Source: Takakia lepidozioides
Lineage: Eukaryota > Streptophyta > Takakiopsida > Takakiales > Takakiaceae
DNA length: 64,000 nucleotides
Direction of reading: 5' to 3'
NCBI GenBank assembly: GCA_030704615.1
Contig: CM060734.1
Coordinates: 742,001-806,000 of the forward strand
Of this stretch, positions 32,191 through 43,263 are shown in pieces (the first letter of the stretch is position 1; every line of letters begins with the position of its first letter). The notes beneath the pieces are model-generated. The model was not told the origin of the DNA and did no database searches. It was given only the letters and a program-made list of their open reading frames with translations. The position numbers and the translations under genes were made by a program.

Positions 32191-33649
32191 ACACCCTCAT
32201 GCAAGAGCTTCTAATCTTCATGTGCATGGGGTTCCTCAATCTCCACCTGATGGAGTAAGATCATGAATAAACAGTAAAGTATTGCATAGAAACAAATCAG
32301 GACGAGAACACATATTGTTAGTCCGTCCATAACAATTTGGAGAAGTCCTGACTATTCACTTACCTCCCAACAGACGCACCATTCATATGACGAGCCCCGA
32401 GCGCGCGCGGTCAGGGTGACGACATAGTAGTCTAGGGGGCTGAGATAAGTTGCGGTGTAGGTTGGGCTCACTGAACCGCCTACCCGACTGCGGTTAGTGC
32501 AGGGGGTCCGTGGTCATACATGGTGGTTATGATCACTATCTAAGTCCTACCGGCAAAGAGAAATCACGTACTCCTCTTCACAGGGCGAGTTTGCGTTTCT
32601 AGGTCCTACGGTATCCTACAATCTACTCAGTAACTGCCTTCCAAGTCTTTGTGTTTTATTGTCTAATTCCTACCGCCTAGGCCCCCGAGCCGCCTATAGC
32701 CGGGACATGTTTTAATCCCTTCACAAGGCACCTGCCGAGCCTAGGGAGAAGAGGGAAAATCGTCCTCTTCCAATGCCCCTCCTTCGCCGAGGGCTTGAGT
32801 TCAAGTCACATCTAAATGGAAGGGCCAACGCTTCCTACCCCAGTGCCTAAATACTTTGTGTTAGCAAAGGAGTGGCCAAAATGTCTATCGTTATCCAATA
32901 GATTCACTCAATTCAATAAGGTGGTTCTAAGCCCTTCAACTCAATAAGTTCAATCAGTTTAATCAATGCCCTGCAGGCTATAACGAGCACCACGTGCATC
33001 TATCCTATTTAAGCAATTTCGCAAATAAAAAATGCTGGAAAATAAAAGAAATTAAGAAAATCAGAAAAAAATACCTCCCCTATGGGAAATCATGTGGAGA
33101 GTCCAAAGATACCCTTGGTGCCTAAAGATGCCCTTGGGAACCCTATGGGAACCCAATGAGAACCGAGGAACACTCGGGATCTGTTCCCTGCTGCGGGGAA
33201 CTGTCGCGGCTCTATCGGATGAATGAATCTCGCTGAAAGCTCATCCCTGCCACTACATTCGTTAGTCAAGCACATGCACGCGTAAATAATAAAATAACCA
33301 TTGGTGGGTCCAAGCCAGATTTCACCCCCCTTACATTATTTTAAGGTGCTGGTGTGTTTTCCCTCCGTGGAAAAAGTCATCCTCTACCTTGGGCTCTGAC
33401 ACAAAGGCTCATTGTAGCCGAGTTTTTAGGACAAAGTACTTTCTCTCCTCCCTTGTCTCTCGAGGTCTCCGCCTCTAGCTCACTGCTCCCAGGCCCGCTT
33501 GGCTCTCTCTTGGAGTCCTGAGAACGCTCCCCTCCAAGGCTATGTCCTCCCAAAATCCTAGATTTTATCTACCACTGGCGCCTTAGATAATGGCTCCTAA
33601 CCCTTAGAGGGGTATAAATTGAATCTAATAGCTAAAGGTAAGAATACCC
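32191..33649. other. no gene seen; probably 5' LTR/UTR of the second gypsy relic
   Basis: Neither strand gives a protein-like frame. By position this should contain the leader and LTR of the minus element ending at 31106, but I could not define LTR borders or a PBS. Confidence 0.4.
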
Positions 33650-33975
33650 CCCTTTAAGGGAATTTGCAGACGCATTGCCCGCTGGGTAAAACGCCCCCGC
33701 CACGTGGCGGGGTGCAGATCCGCGCGTAGCGGTCCAAACCGTGGACCGCTGCGGTTAACGCCAGCGTCCACCGGTCCGTCTTAACTTTTGGTTATCCAGC
33801 GGGTAAAGATCCGCACCCTGCTCGCACGCTTTAGGGCCTCACGCCTGAGCCACGCGGCTGATGCTTCCACGCTTTCAGTAATCGAGTCCCTACTCTCTAG
33901 GCGCAGCACCCGGGCTCTTCCCCGGCTGCTCGCGACTTTGGGGCAGCTGCTGTGAAGCGAAATTAGCCCGCCCAA
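33650..33975. other. GC-rich palindromic stretch
   Basis: Much more GC-rich than its surroundings. It contains an 18-bp perfect palindrome at 33695-33712 (ccccgccac/gtggcgggg, with a CACGTG core). It also contains a hairpin with 8-bp arms (33728-33735 with 33743-33750). GCGGGTAAA-type words occur near 33672 and 33799 on both sides. Possibly a terminal or subterminal region of a DNA transposon. Confidence 0.6.
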
Positions 33976-35745
33976 ACCCCAATACAAAAAAATACAACCC
34001 ACCCTCCCTAGGCCTCCATGGCTTGCTAGTGGGGAGAAAAAATTAGCACATGGTGGCCTTATAGTGGCCTGATATCATAGATGCAGCCTACTGGCCTGCC
34101 TTTGCCAGGGCTGGCTATATTTCAAATTAGTAATAAAAAACAAAGATTCATTCTTCCAACAATTCAAATACAAGCCTCTATTGGTGCCTTTCCCAATAGA
34201 CTATGGGGGTCTTCCCCTTCTCACTTCTAGACATGAAATAATGGGATTCCACAATGCACTCTCCTCTTTTGAAGAGTCTAAATCAGATTTTCAACTTCAA
34301 GCTTTGCTTGGAAAATAAATGAATCACATACACAAATGATGAAATGGTAAGATGGGATCAACCTTTCTATGCGAGAGTGCTTGGGATGCTCTATCGACTC
34401 AAGTAATGGTACTCTATGCGGCCTCCACTTGGGCTCTCGTCCATAAGTCCATACCAGCCCCTCCTACTCGTCCTCAAGTCCCTTTCCTCCACATGAAATT
34501 GCCCTCTTCTTTCACAAATGAAAATGGCTCAAAGGCCCACAAGCTAAGGCCACTTGCCTTAGCTTACAAGAATCCTACCTAACTAGGGAGCTTCAAGCTC
34601 CACTCCCTAGGATCTAGCCCCTCCTCAAGCCAAAAGCTATCAAGCACTACAACAACAAGCAAGAGGAAACTAAGCAAATGAGCTAGATGAAGAATAAGAG
34701 AAGCCTTGCCCCCTCTTTTATACCGTTGTTGTGCCTAATAGACTAATGGAAAATATTCATTAAACTATTGTTTCTTTGGAGGATCTATAATATACTATTC
34801 CACATGGATAAAAAGTCTTAGAGGCAAATGAAAGCTGTCTTTTCATCCATCCAATTGGATGACCCGTTGATGCGAGTTGTCATTTCATCCATACAGCTCC
34901 TCCAGGCGAATTCCAGATTTTTTCATCCATCCAAGAAGTATAAATGCAAATAATAGGCCTTGTGAGTGCCGTCGACTCAATAATTTGGCCCCGCTGCTAA
35001 TCAGCTCCATAAATCACCAAACTTGGTGACACACTACAATTATATACCTTGTATCAGTCTGTAAATTCTCAGCTCCATCGGTGGTAAAAAGTTTTGCTTC
35101 TCGCCATTCGTCGTATTTTTGCTGCACACATATTTTGTGGTATATTTGGAAATCAAATCCCTGGTGATGGCTCTGAGGTCTTTGACCCTGCCACTGAGTC
35201 ATAGGTTGTCCGGAGTCCCCTCCAGTTGTCCCGCACCGCTAACAAGTCCACGCTTCGCCGTTTGAAGTCGTCTTGACCTACTATCATTCCGATGCGGCCA
35301 ATTGCTTTGTTGCGATATTTCATCGCTATACATGTCGCTTCCACCAATTACCAAGCTCATCGCCGTGTGTTCCTACTGGACTTGAAATGCGGGAGAAAAG
35401 AGAGATCGCAATCTGGGATTGGAACAGTCGTCCTGTATTGTTTGAACAGGATTAACTCGTCGTTTCTGGTACCAAATTGGCAGCCTAATCTACTGTCGAT
35501 GCAGCTTCCTACGGTCATCTTGACGCCAGAGTTCCACTCCATGGTCGTCGCAGACACTGTCTAATTTCCTATGTGCTTTACCAACGATTTCCAGACAACT
35601 AACAAACTATCATGTTTTGGCAGTAGAATGCCGAAACCGCTTGTCTTATGATAAAAAACGATCTGAAAAGAAAACTGTACCAAAATATGCATCTACAGGC
35701 CGTTGGGCTCAAGTTACGGGCGAACCCTCAAGACACGGCTGTCGA
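33976..35745. other. no gene seen
   Basis: Only short open frames without protein character on either strand; no repeats of note. Confidence 0.5.
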
Positions 35746-35759
35746 TAGGGCCCTAGTTA

Positions 35760-35835
35760 TCATTCCTAACGTGACGTGGCGCTGACACGTCGGCCGTCAC
35801 GTCCGACGTGCGTCGCGTCACGTCACGTCGAATCC
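35760..35835. repeat. ACGT-rich cluster
   Basis: At least nine ACGT cores (CACGTC, GACGTG and related) occur in about 75 bp. It directly precedes the GGCGGTC hairpin array. Confidence 0.7.
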
Positions 35836-35971
35836 GGACGTTTATCCATGTAATTGTTTTTTTACATTTGACTTTTACGATTTACTTCTACCTTTTGTAA
35901 TGACATGGCAGCCACGGTGTAAAACAGACGCGGCCAATTATTAATATTTATTAATTCTTCTTAAAAAATGA

Positions 35972-36145
35972 GTCCGCCTATATTGGCGGTCGCATATAAT
36001 TTATTACGTTTCATACAAACGACCGCCCATATTGGCGGTCGCTTGTAATTTAATATTTTGTTAAATTAAACGACCGCCAGTATTGGCGGTCGCCGGTAAT
36101 TTATTTATTTTTAAATGAAGCAACCGCCCATATTGGCGGTCGCCC
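35972..36145. repeat. four-unit hairpin array, CGACCGCC-NATATT-GGCGGTCG
   Basis: Inverted-repeat cores start at about 35972, 36020, 36071 and 36121, a period of 50-51 bp. Units 2 and 3 have perfect 8-bp arms (36020-36027/36034-36041 and 36071-36078/36085-36092) around a 6-nt loop CATATT or AGTATT; units 1 and 4 have shorter arms. The spacers are A/T-rich (TAATTTATTTATTT). Such arrays resemble the subterminal repeats of CACTA (En/Spm) transposons, but no CACTA end was found. Confidence 0.85.
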
Positions 36146-36250
36146 GTAATTTATTTATTTATAAGTGAAGCCGAAACCCGACTTATCAGAAACGACAATT
36201 CAGTCAATCCAGGAAATGTTGTAAAATTAGAGCAAAATGGCACCACTCAT

Positions 36251-36472
36251 TCAAATGCAAAAACATAGTCTCAGGCACCTCATGTACCTCATTGAAAGAA
36301 AAATCTTTTGTGGTATTGCTACTGGTAAACCATGAAACTTTTCTAGGAATGCTTTCCATTCCTTTGCTTCCGCTGATTCCTTCTCCCGTGGTTTCAAGAA
36401 ATCACTGAGTAGCCATCCTTCCTTGAGTTCACTGGAACTCAACATACCGTTAGTCCCCAGTATGATCGCCAA
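36251..36472 (-). pseudogene. second fragment related to the extra gypsy 5' ORF
   Basis: On plus, CCCCAGTATGATCGCCAAATGT (about 36454-36475) matches 26422-26443 with one difference; on the minus strand this encodes FGDHTGD, as in FGDHTGE of the 231-aa protein. Further down, in another frame, WKAFLEKFHGLPVAIPQKIFL parallels FFQRFLELPDGCKENIL. The fragment is frameshifted and truncated. Confidence 0.6.
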
Positions 36473-36869
36473 ATGTTAACCGCTGGTTCATGACTTAAGT
36501 GAAATGGGCTTTCAACAGTGCAACCCACGCCCTTGCTTCTGATACCCAGGCCGTTTGAAAGCCATCTTTGGCGCTTGGGAGGAAGAAGCAAGTGTAATCA
36601 TGAACCACGACTGCTACACTACCGACTACTGCCCTACGTGGTAGTGTTGCCCGTCTTCTCCTGCTGCTAAGTGTCGAGCACTTAGCTGTTCCTGCCTCGC
36701 GGCCGGGTAGTGTGAAGTCGATCACTACCCACCATTGTCCCATCGTGGCTTAGCTGCCCTGCCCTCATGGCACTGGCACCTAGCCGTTATCAGCCACTTG
36801 TGGAGGGGAAGTGTTAAGATGAGGCTATGAGGATACCTTGTACTAAGGATGCTCTTTTTTGGGATTGTA
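36473..36869. other. no gene seen
   Basis: No protein-like frame or repeat recognised between the ORF fragment and the direct-repeat block. Confidence 0.5.
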
Positions 36870-39210
36870 CATGGAAGGAGATGCTAGATAATGCCTTGTA
36901 AAAGGCTAATATGTCCTTTATTGACAATGACTCTAATAGTCTTGTCCATGTCTTGATATGACATGAGTATCTTCCCTCTCTCTCCTTCCAGATTCTGGGG
37001 TTTTTTTTATTAAGTTCAAAAAAAAAAAAAAAACTAGAGACTGCCTAAGTTTAGGCTTAATAGTAGGCTGGATGAAGAACGAATTTTACCAACGGAGCTG
37101 ATGAAAACTAAGGAAACGTCTAGAAACTAGGGTTTCCAATACAACATGGCAAGTTGGCACTTTGAAGATGGAGGTGCGATATCAAGGAAGGAATCTAAGC
37201 GCAGGCGACGATTTACTAACATGTCTCTTTGCTCCCGCCAAGTGCAATTACACTCTAGCATAGAGTAGAAGTATAAACAGCAGATATCAAGCACTATGGA
37301 CTACTTTAGGGAATTGCTCTTTACCCATGTTCCTCAATTCTGTTGTTCTATGCTGTTGCGATTTTGATGGAGCAACATGTCTCAGATGCAGCTCCCACAA
37401 GCTCTCAAGGTGGAGTCTGTACATGCTTTTTCTTGAACTCTAGCATGATGGACATCGATAACAAGTGTGGGCACCTGATTTACCTGGGGTTCCACATGGA
37501 TCACTAATATGTTGGTTTGATGGTTGGCTGTGATGGATCCAGGTAAGGGCACGGGGAAGTCACTTCCAAATATTCCCAACCGACGTGCAAAAAAATATAG
37601 GGTGTAATTTATTTTGAAAAGATAAAAATTAGAAAATATTTAAAATTAATAATGGGTACATTATATTGTGATTAGGGAATTTAAATGAATATAGGGTTTA
37701 AAATAATGACTCATTAAAAAATAAAATAAAGATTACTATAGGGTTGAGATAATACCTATGGACACATGTTGTCCAGTGATTAGTCCATGGACACGTATCG
37801 TGCATTTAGAGTTTAGGGTTTAATGGTAAGGGAGGGGGTTTGAGTGCGGGGGTTTCCCCTTTTTCTAACGGTAAGGGAGGGAGTTTCCTATCGATTGTCA
37901 TCCGTGAGGGCCGGATTTTAAGCACAAGATTACCTTTGAATCCGTGTGGATTGATAGCTACGAGAAACCTGCTTGGGTGGATGGTCGACTGGAAGCACGA
38001 GAAGTAGCAGCGGCAGACAGAATACGAGGAGGCCGGCTAGGGCTGACAGAGACGAGGAGAAGTTTTGAGGGAATATTTTTCGGAGCCCTGTCAATTGTCA
38101 TTAGGGAGCTGGTGGGGAGCAGGTGGGGGATATCGCGGCAGCCTATTGATCTCTTAAATAGACCAACCACACCAATTATGGTGTTATTAAACTACTTCTC
38201 AAAATCTAGAGGACAATTTAAATTCAAATATGACCATACCAACAACAAGTGAATAGATGTAGACTTAGTTATTAGTTCAGTCACTATGACTTTCGATAGA
38301 GTGCAGAACGTTTACACCTTGGTGATGATGCGAATGCTTTAAATGTATTTATTTCAACCAAATAATAAATTAAATTGTTTTGGATTTTTTTTTGGTTGTA
38401 TTATTAATACATGGTGTTTAATATTTGTTTATAACAATAAAATATAATTGAAACAGCATATCAAAAATTCACCATATTACAAAATTATGTAATTATAGGA
38501 TACTAAAAAATACCCAAAATAAAAGTAATACACCCCTACAAAATACCCATTTATCTCACGTGCCCTATACAAGTGATAGAGAGTGACTTCCCCAAGGGTA
38601 AGGGTGCATCACTTCTTATGCTGCCAGTTAACCTGAAGGATTTCAAGAGGCATAGAGACACACACACCATGGAAATAGGGTTGCATGAGACCTGACTCAA
38701 GCATTTTGCTCCATTCCTACAGCCATCTTCTTTTGTTTGATTCAGTGCTATTGATGACATGTTGTCAAGGGAATTCTACTGGGTAGAAAGCAGATTGCAT
38801 TTCAGACATTGCTGTTCCAGCAAGTTCGGATTTTATGAGGAATTTTGCAAGTTACTGCAGGCTGACTATGAGCTCATGTATGAATATCAGATTACGAAGA
38901 ACTTGAATAACAACACACCTCTCTTTTAGACAAAAAGATGTTCATGCTAACTAGTGCTTAAAAAAGCCCACCCTCCCACCCTGCTTTTTGGAAGACACTA
39001 AAATGTGGAACCTATTGGGTGATCAAATGGCCATTCAGTCATGGTTCTTAATAAGTACTTTAGCGATGTTGCCTTTGCACAAAGGCTGTATTGTCTAAAC
39101 AAAAACGATCAGAGCTGATCCTTTTCCTTGTCAAAGACAAGACAAGTCCTGTATCTCTTATTTTCTTCCAGTATACTGGGTGGTTCTAGTATACACCATC
39201 GCTTTATTTA
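36870..39210 (+). repeat. direct repeat A flanking the Penelope-like unit (interrupted)
   Basis: From about 36982 (ccagattctgggg) to 37550 it matches 43264-43846 almost base for base. The match resumes after an insertion at 38597-38637 (ggtaagggtgcatcacttc, tatgctgccagtta). It resumes again at about 39062-39165 (gcgatgttgcctttg, aggctgtattgtctaaacaa, gatcagagctgatcc), corresponding to 43873-43970. Copy B lacks the 38638-39060 part. Repeats of this kind on both sides of an RT unit are expected for Penelope-like elements (pLTRs) or LTR elements. Confidence 0.85.
37551..38596. mobile_element. 1046-bp non-autonomous TIR element, MULE-like
   Basis: It interrupts repeat A and is absent from copy B. 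The ends are inverted: GGGGAAGTCACT (37553-37564) and AGTGACTTCCCC (38582-38593), with weaker similarity continuing inwards (TAGGGTGTAATTTATTTTG against the complement of the 3' end), about 85-90 bp in all. Direct copies GGTAAGGGC (37542-37550) and GGTAAGGGT (38597-38605) flank it; copy B has a single GGTAAGGGT (43838-43846). Nine-base duplications and long TIRs point to the Mutator-like superfamily. The interior is A/T-rich with no transposase. Confidence 0.85.
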
Positions 39211-39258
39211 CTTATGGAAGAATCTGTAGGCACTGTTTAACTTGACATAGACTCTAAC

Positions 39259-39920
39259 ATGGGGTCTGTCATGTTTCAGAACGCCATCCAGCCTACCCTT
39301 GAATGGTGCAGTGAGTTCAAGGCACCGGGTTATAAAAATTCACTGCCCCCTCCCATACCTGTACAAGCCACTCTGGCACAGGTTACAATGGTGGACTTTC
39401 ATACATTGGTACAGAGGCTGGTTGGGGATACCATCAATGAAACCAAGACAAGGGTGAGCAACCTACCTTACTGCTGGATACTTTGGCGCCTTTGGAGGAT
39501 TGGATGATTCTTGCTTTATGTGCTTACCACAAGGTGAACTACCTGGAAAGAATAAAAGATTATCATACAGATATGATTGAAACCTTATTCAAAGACCAGG
39601 AGGAGGAAGAAAGCTGGAAAAAATTGTCTCAGGATATTGAAGCTGCTCTGAGAGAAGCTAATCCAGATGACGAAATGACTAGCGTGTCCCAAGTTTCTTC
39701 CAGTTGTGGCAGACAAGATGAATGTGTTCTCTCTGACCCTAAAGTGTCTTTCCTCGCGAGAGAAGAATTGGATGATGCAGATGCGAGTGCTCTTGGAGCA
39801 GTCACAGATTGCACAAAATGCGATTACTGGAGCAACACCTGGTTCCCAACCATTTGTACCAGGACATCCTCCAAGAGCAGTGAAGCTGGACTTGGCAATT
39901 TTCTGGCCTCTGCCTTTTAG
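39259..39920 (+). pseudogene. N-terminal coding remains of the RT unit
   Basis: Two open segments (39259-39507 and 39483-39920) have protein-like composition, including an acidic stretch EEEESWKKLSQDIEAALREA and ITGATPGSQPFVPG in an overlapping frame. They lie just inside repeat A and upstream of the RT on the same strand. No domain recognised; no GIY-YIG nuclease motif seen. Confidence 0.4.
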
Positions 39921-40425
39921 CAGGTGGCTTGGGTAGAGTTTCAGTAAAATTGCTAGGCTTGATCAGTTTTACAATGTACCTGGCTCCCTTAGCATCCCCC
40001 AACTGTGCTAAGAGTGTAGTCTGGGGGTTGTTAGTGAATTCCTTAATGGCCCTCATCATGAGATCCCTGGAAAACTGAAAAGTCACTTGAGCCATGATTG
40101 CAACCACCCTGAGCAGCCAGACCATGAAGCTTTTAAACTTACTGGCCACTGTAGGATATTGGTGGTCAAGAAAGAACACATTCAGATGGTTAAGCATATA
40201 CCATACTATGTGATCAAACCAAGCAACACTACCTGTACATCCACTCTTGGCATTAGGGTTGCAATTGCAACGAAAGTATGGCCTGTGCCAGTTGAAAAGC
40301 TGACTTTTATGGTTTCTGGACCTATAGTGCTGGAGTAGGCATGTCATTTTTGGTCCTGGTTGTAACGTTATCAACATTTTCACAGAGCTTGTAGTGGAAA
40401 GTACGAAGAGGCCAGACAATTGCAA
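39802..40425 (-). other. 207-codon antisense open frame inside the RT unit
   Basis: A long minus-strand frame has helix-like and basic segments (SRDLMMRAIKEFTNNPQT, PPAKRQRPE). It overlaps the plus-strand remains. In a decayed region a 207-codon run is unusual. It could be a chance antisense frame, an inverted piece of the element, or a relic gene. No family recognised. Confidence 0.3.
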
Positions 40426-40599
40426 TACTTTACTTTCTAATGTGTTGGATCCCTAAATGAGCATCCTCTTTACATTGTTTGTATTCGAGGCATCAGTAAG
40501 GTTGCCCCACTTACTCCACATCTGCTTGGAGATTGGTGCCACAAGATTGATGTTAGACAGCGGGTGCCACATCATATGGTCCTTTTGGGGTAATAATGC

Positions 40600-40700
40600 A
40601 TCTCGCAATCCAAACGGAGGAGCTAGAGGCCGGGGAACTCCAAGAGGCAGAGGAAGAGGTGGTCTCAGAGGAAGAGGAAACAGTTCATATATCAGTCATG
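40600..40700 (+). pseudogene. RG-rich segment of the RT unit
   Basis: The frame reads NPNGGARGRGTPRGRGRGGL followed by RGRGNS, an RGG-like RNA-binding tract, within the open frame 40457-40906. It sits upstream of the RT core, where a nucleic-acid-binding N-terminal module would be expected. Confidence 0.5.
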
Positions 40701-40868
40701 GCCAGCAAGTTTTGAGGACCCCCTCCAACCACTCAGATATGTCTGCAACAACAATCAATTTTGGAAGTATTGCTTCCAACCGGTTGTTCTCACGAGATAC
40801 AGATGCTTCACCAATCAGAAAAAAAGGACTTTGCCCAATGGTGAGAAAAATCCTAACCTGCTGCTGGT

Positions 40869-43034
40869 TTGTGGTATGGATGGCTGCATGCAGATGGGAT
40901 AAATGAGCCATCTCCTAAAAAAATGCGAGCAATTGAGGCACATTCACATGGCAGAAAGTTTCTCCAAATCACAGCAGGCCCAGCACCATACGGCTACGTT
41001 CATATGATGTACCCTAATAGAGGCATGAAATGGGTTAATACCGAAAATCTGATCAAAGAAGCCTTTACACAGGCTGGATTGGATGAGCCGTGTGCTAAAT
41101 GTGATGACATTGTCTTCGGCTGGAAATACCACAAGCAGTGTGGGAACAAATATTTACCTACCTGCTAAGTGTTTCGTGATTTTGCCTTCCATACTGACGT
41201 TATCATGACACCCGAATGCTGCTGCCAGAAGTTTCAAAGATTCAGGAACTTCCTAGATGCAGATACGTTCAGCATGAATTCCACTTACATGGAACTGAGA
41301 ACAAGTCACATGTACGTTCTATGGATCTTGAGATTGTCAGACATCCAAAACTGAGAAAATTGATGGGACAAGGTATGAACCATATCCCTGTTCGAAAGAC
41401 GATCTTAAGTGAGGTAGTAGAGGTTGTCACTACTGCCTTTAATTTGACACATGTGACTTGTTCAGAATTGACCCGCAGGAACCATGGAGACAACAGTCTC
41501 TGAGATGGATTAAGAATACATGTTGGACGGTACTAAAGCAGCAAGCTGCTAGGAAACGCACCAGCTTCCGAAGACATGAAGGTAATCCTTTGGCCATTAA
41601 AGAGATCAAGGATGAACTAGCATGGTTACAATCCCATTTCTTCATGTCTGGCCTAGATAAAGCAAATAACAATATATGCTTTATGTGCATAAGACACATC
41701 AGGTTGCAGGCTTTTCAAAGACTGATGGGGAAGGACTTTCTACCTTGTTAACAGGATAGGTATGGTCCCCACCAGACCTGATTGTGAATGAGCTGAGTGT
41801 ACAGATGCAGGAAATACTCCTTGAGATATCTGTGATCTTCTGTAAGTTCCCTTACCTAATGGGTACATACAAGATCCATAAAAAGAAATATAGATGGATT
41901 GCAAATGCCTATAAGAGTATCTTCTGTCCTTTAGCTCAATTAATCACCTCGGCTTCTATGGAGCTTCTACTTCAGGTGAAGATTGGGTCAGGCTCAGAAC
42001 TGATTCATATCAGTTTATGCTAAGAGTGAACACATCTATGTACTGGATAATTGATTTCATTACAAATTTCACTCTTAACTTACCTGAGAAGAAAATATTT
42101 TTGTGGCTGACATTACAAGGTGCTACGAGAATATCCCACTTACAGGTGAGGACAATCTGGGAGAGGCTGTGACGTTCGTGATCAGAATTGCTTTTCAGCA
42201 ATACCACAGTCAACATAATCGTACCAGACATCAGCTATGGGTGAAGTACATTCCATCCAAAGAGGAGTTTGGGGAAACGAGATGGGGCCCTTCAGCACCT
42301 AAGTCTGGTACCTGGATTGAGCTCCCAGAAAACAGGTTGATTTTTCTACATCTTTGGCTCATGAAAAATTGCTTTACCCTTGGGGACAGTGTGTGGAGAC
42401 AATTTTCAGGAATCCCCATGGGATTCTCGTGCTCCCCTCTCTGGTGCAATATTTATTTGTTGTCCTATGAAATTCAATTCAGTCAAATGCTAGCACGCCT
42501 AGGACGTACAGTTACTGTCTCGGTTCCGAAATGCGTTCCGATACATTGACGATATATGCTGGGTTAATGTGGGACATGCTATGCAATTCTTGAACCCTAC
42601 GGAAAATAGGGATAAAGACAATCCATGGTGGATCTATCCCTTAAAATGTATACCTGGTTCAGATAACATCGGCATTGAGGCAAGCTTTATGAATATCCAG
42701 CTGACTGTTACTAACCCTGCCACAGGTACGTACAGTTACAAATTTTTTGACAAAAGAAGACGTCTTCTGGATTTCAGTATACGCAATACATTCAATGTAA
42801 CTCCAATCGGCCTGTGAAACAGACATACAATGTTGCCTTTTCACAATCTTTGCCAATCCTCTATATTTCCAGCAATAGTTTCTTAGCTCTGGATGAGTTG
42901 AAGACTCTTGGACAGGCCTTGGTGAAGAATGGTTTCAACCAAGGAAAACCTGTGTCTTCATGATCAAGTTTCTCAAGGAAGGATACTTCCCTGGCCTACG
43001 GTATGACATCAGAGAGCTTATTGCTATGCACTAG
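40869..43034 (+). pseudogene. reverse transcriptase, Penelope-like features, frameshifted
   Basis: Pieces in at least five frames follow in order. IVRHPKLRKLMGQGMNHIP is near 41330. A DKA motif (SGLDKANNNICFMC, about 41650) stands where Penelope-like RTs have DKG. YLMGTYKIHKKKYRWIANA, with the early finger motif (K.HK...R.I), is near 41860. Motif A, ADITRCYENIPL, starts at 42106. GIPMGFSCSPLWCNIYL is near 42410. Motif C, YIDD, is at 42542-42553. LYDKRR-like FFDKRRRLLDF, thumb text NRPVKQTYNVAFSQSLPILY, and GLRYDIRELIAMH ending at TAG 43032-43034 complete it. The three catalytic Asp are kept, but the frame is broken. No GIY-YIG endonuclease was found. RT identity is firm; the Penelope-like assignment is inference from DKA, the flanking direct repeats and motif style. 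Confidence 0.72.
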
Positions 43035-43160
43035 AAGGTATGCTTTACCTTCTAATGTTTCAAGTTCTTCATGTAGAGAGAATGTAGGACAATTTGAGCA
43101 TGGATATCCTGCTCTAATTACATAGTAGAAAAGAGAGTTGTGTTTTCAGGAGATGAGTAT

Positions 43161-43203
43161 GGTATGCGCGCCCTTTCGGGGTGAGTGCATACCACACTCA
43201 CCC
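43161..43203 (+). other. two mutually exclusive hairpins after the RT stop
   Basis: GGTATGC (43161-43167) pairs with GCATACC (43187-43193). Alternatively GGGTGAGTG (43179-43187) pairs perfectly with CACTCACCC (43195-43203), loop CATACCA. The two cannot form together. They lie between the RT stop and repeat B, where 3' UTR structures used for template recognition would be expected. Confidence 0.55.
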
Positions 43204-43263
43204 TGCACAAGGGACTGCCGTACCAGGGGATATGGTGCCGGGGTCTCTCTCTCTCTCTATCTC

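Noticed and set aside
33565-33590. GGCGCC-containing stretch on minus considered as PBS of the second gypsy relic
   Set aside because: It reads AGGCGCCAGTGG, not the tRNA-Asp PBS TGGCGCCGTTGCC, and no LTR end lies beside it.
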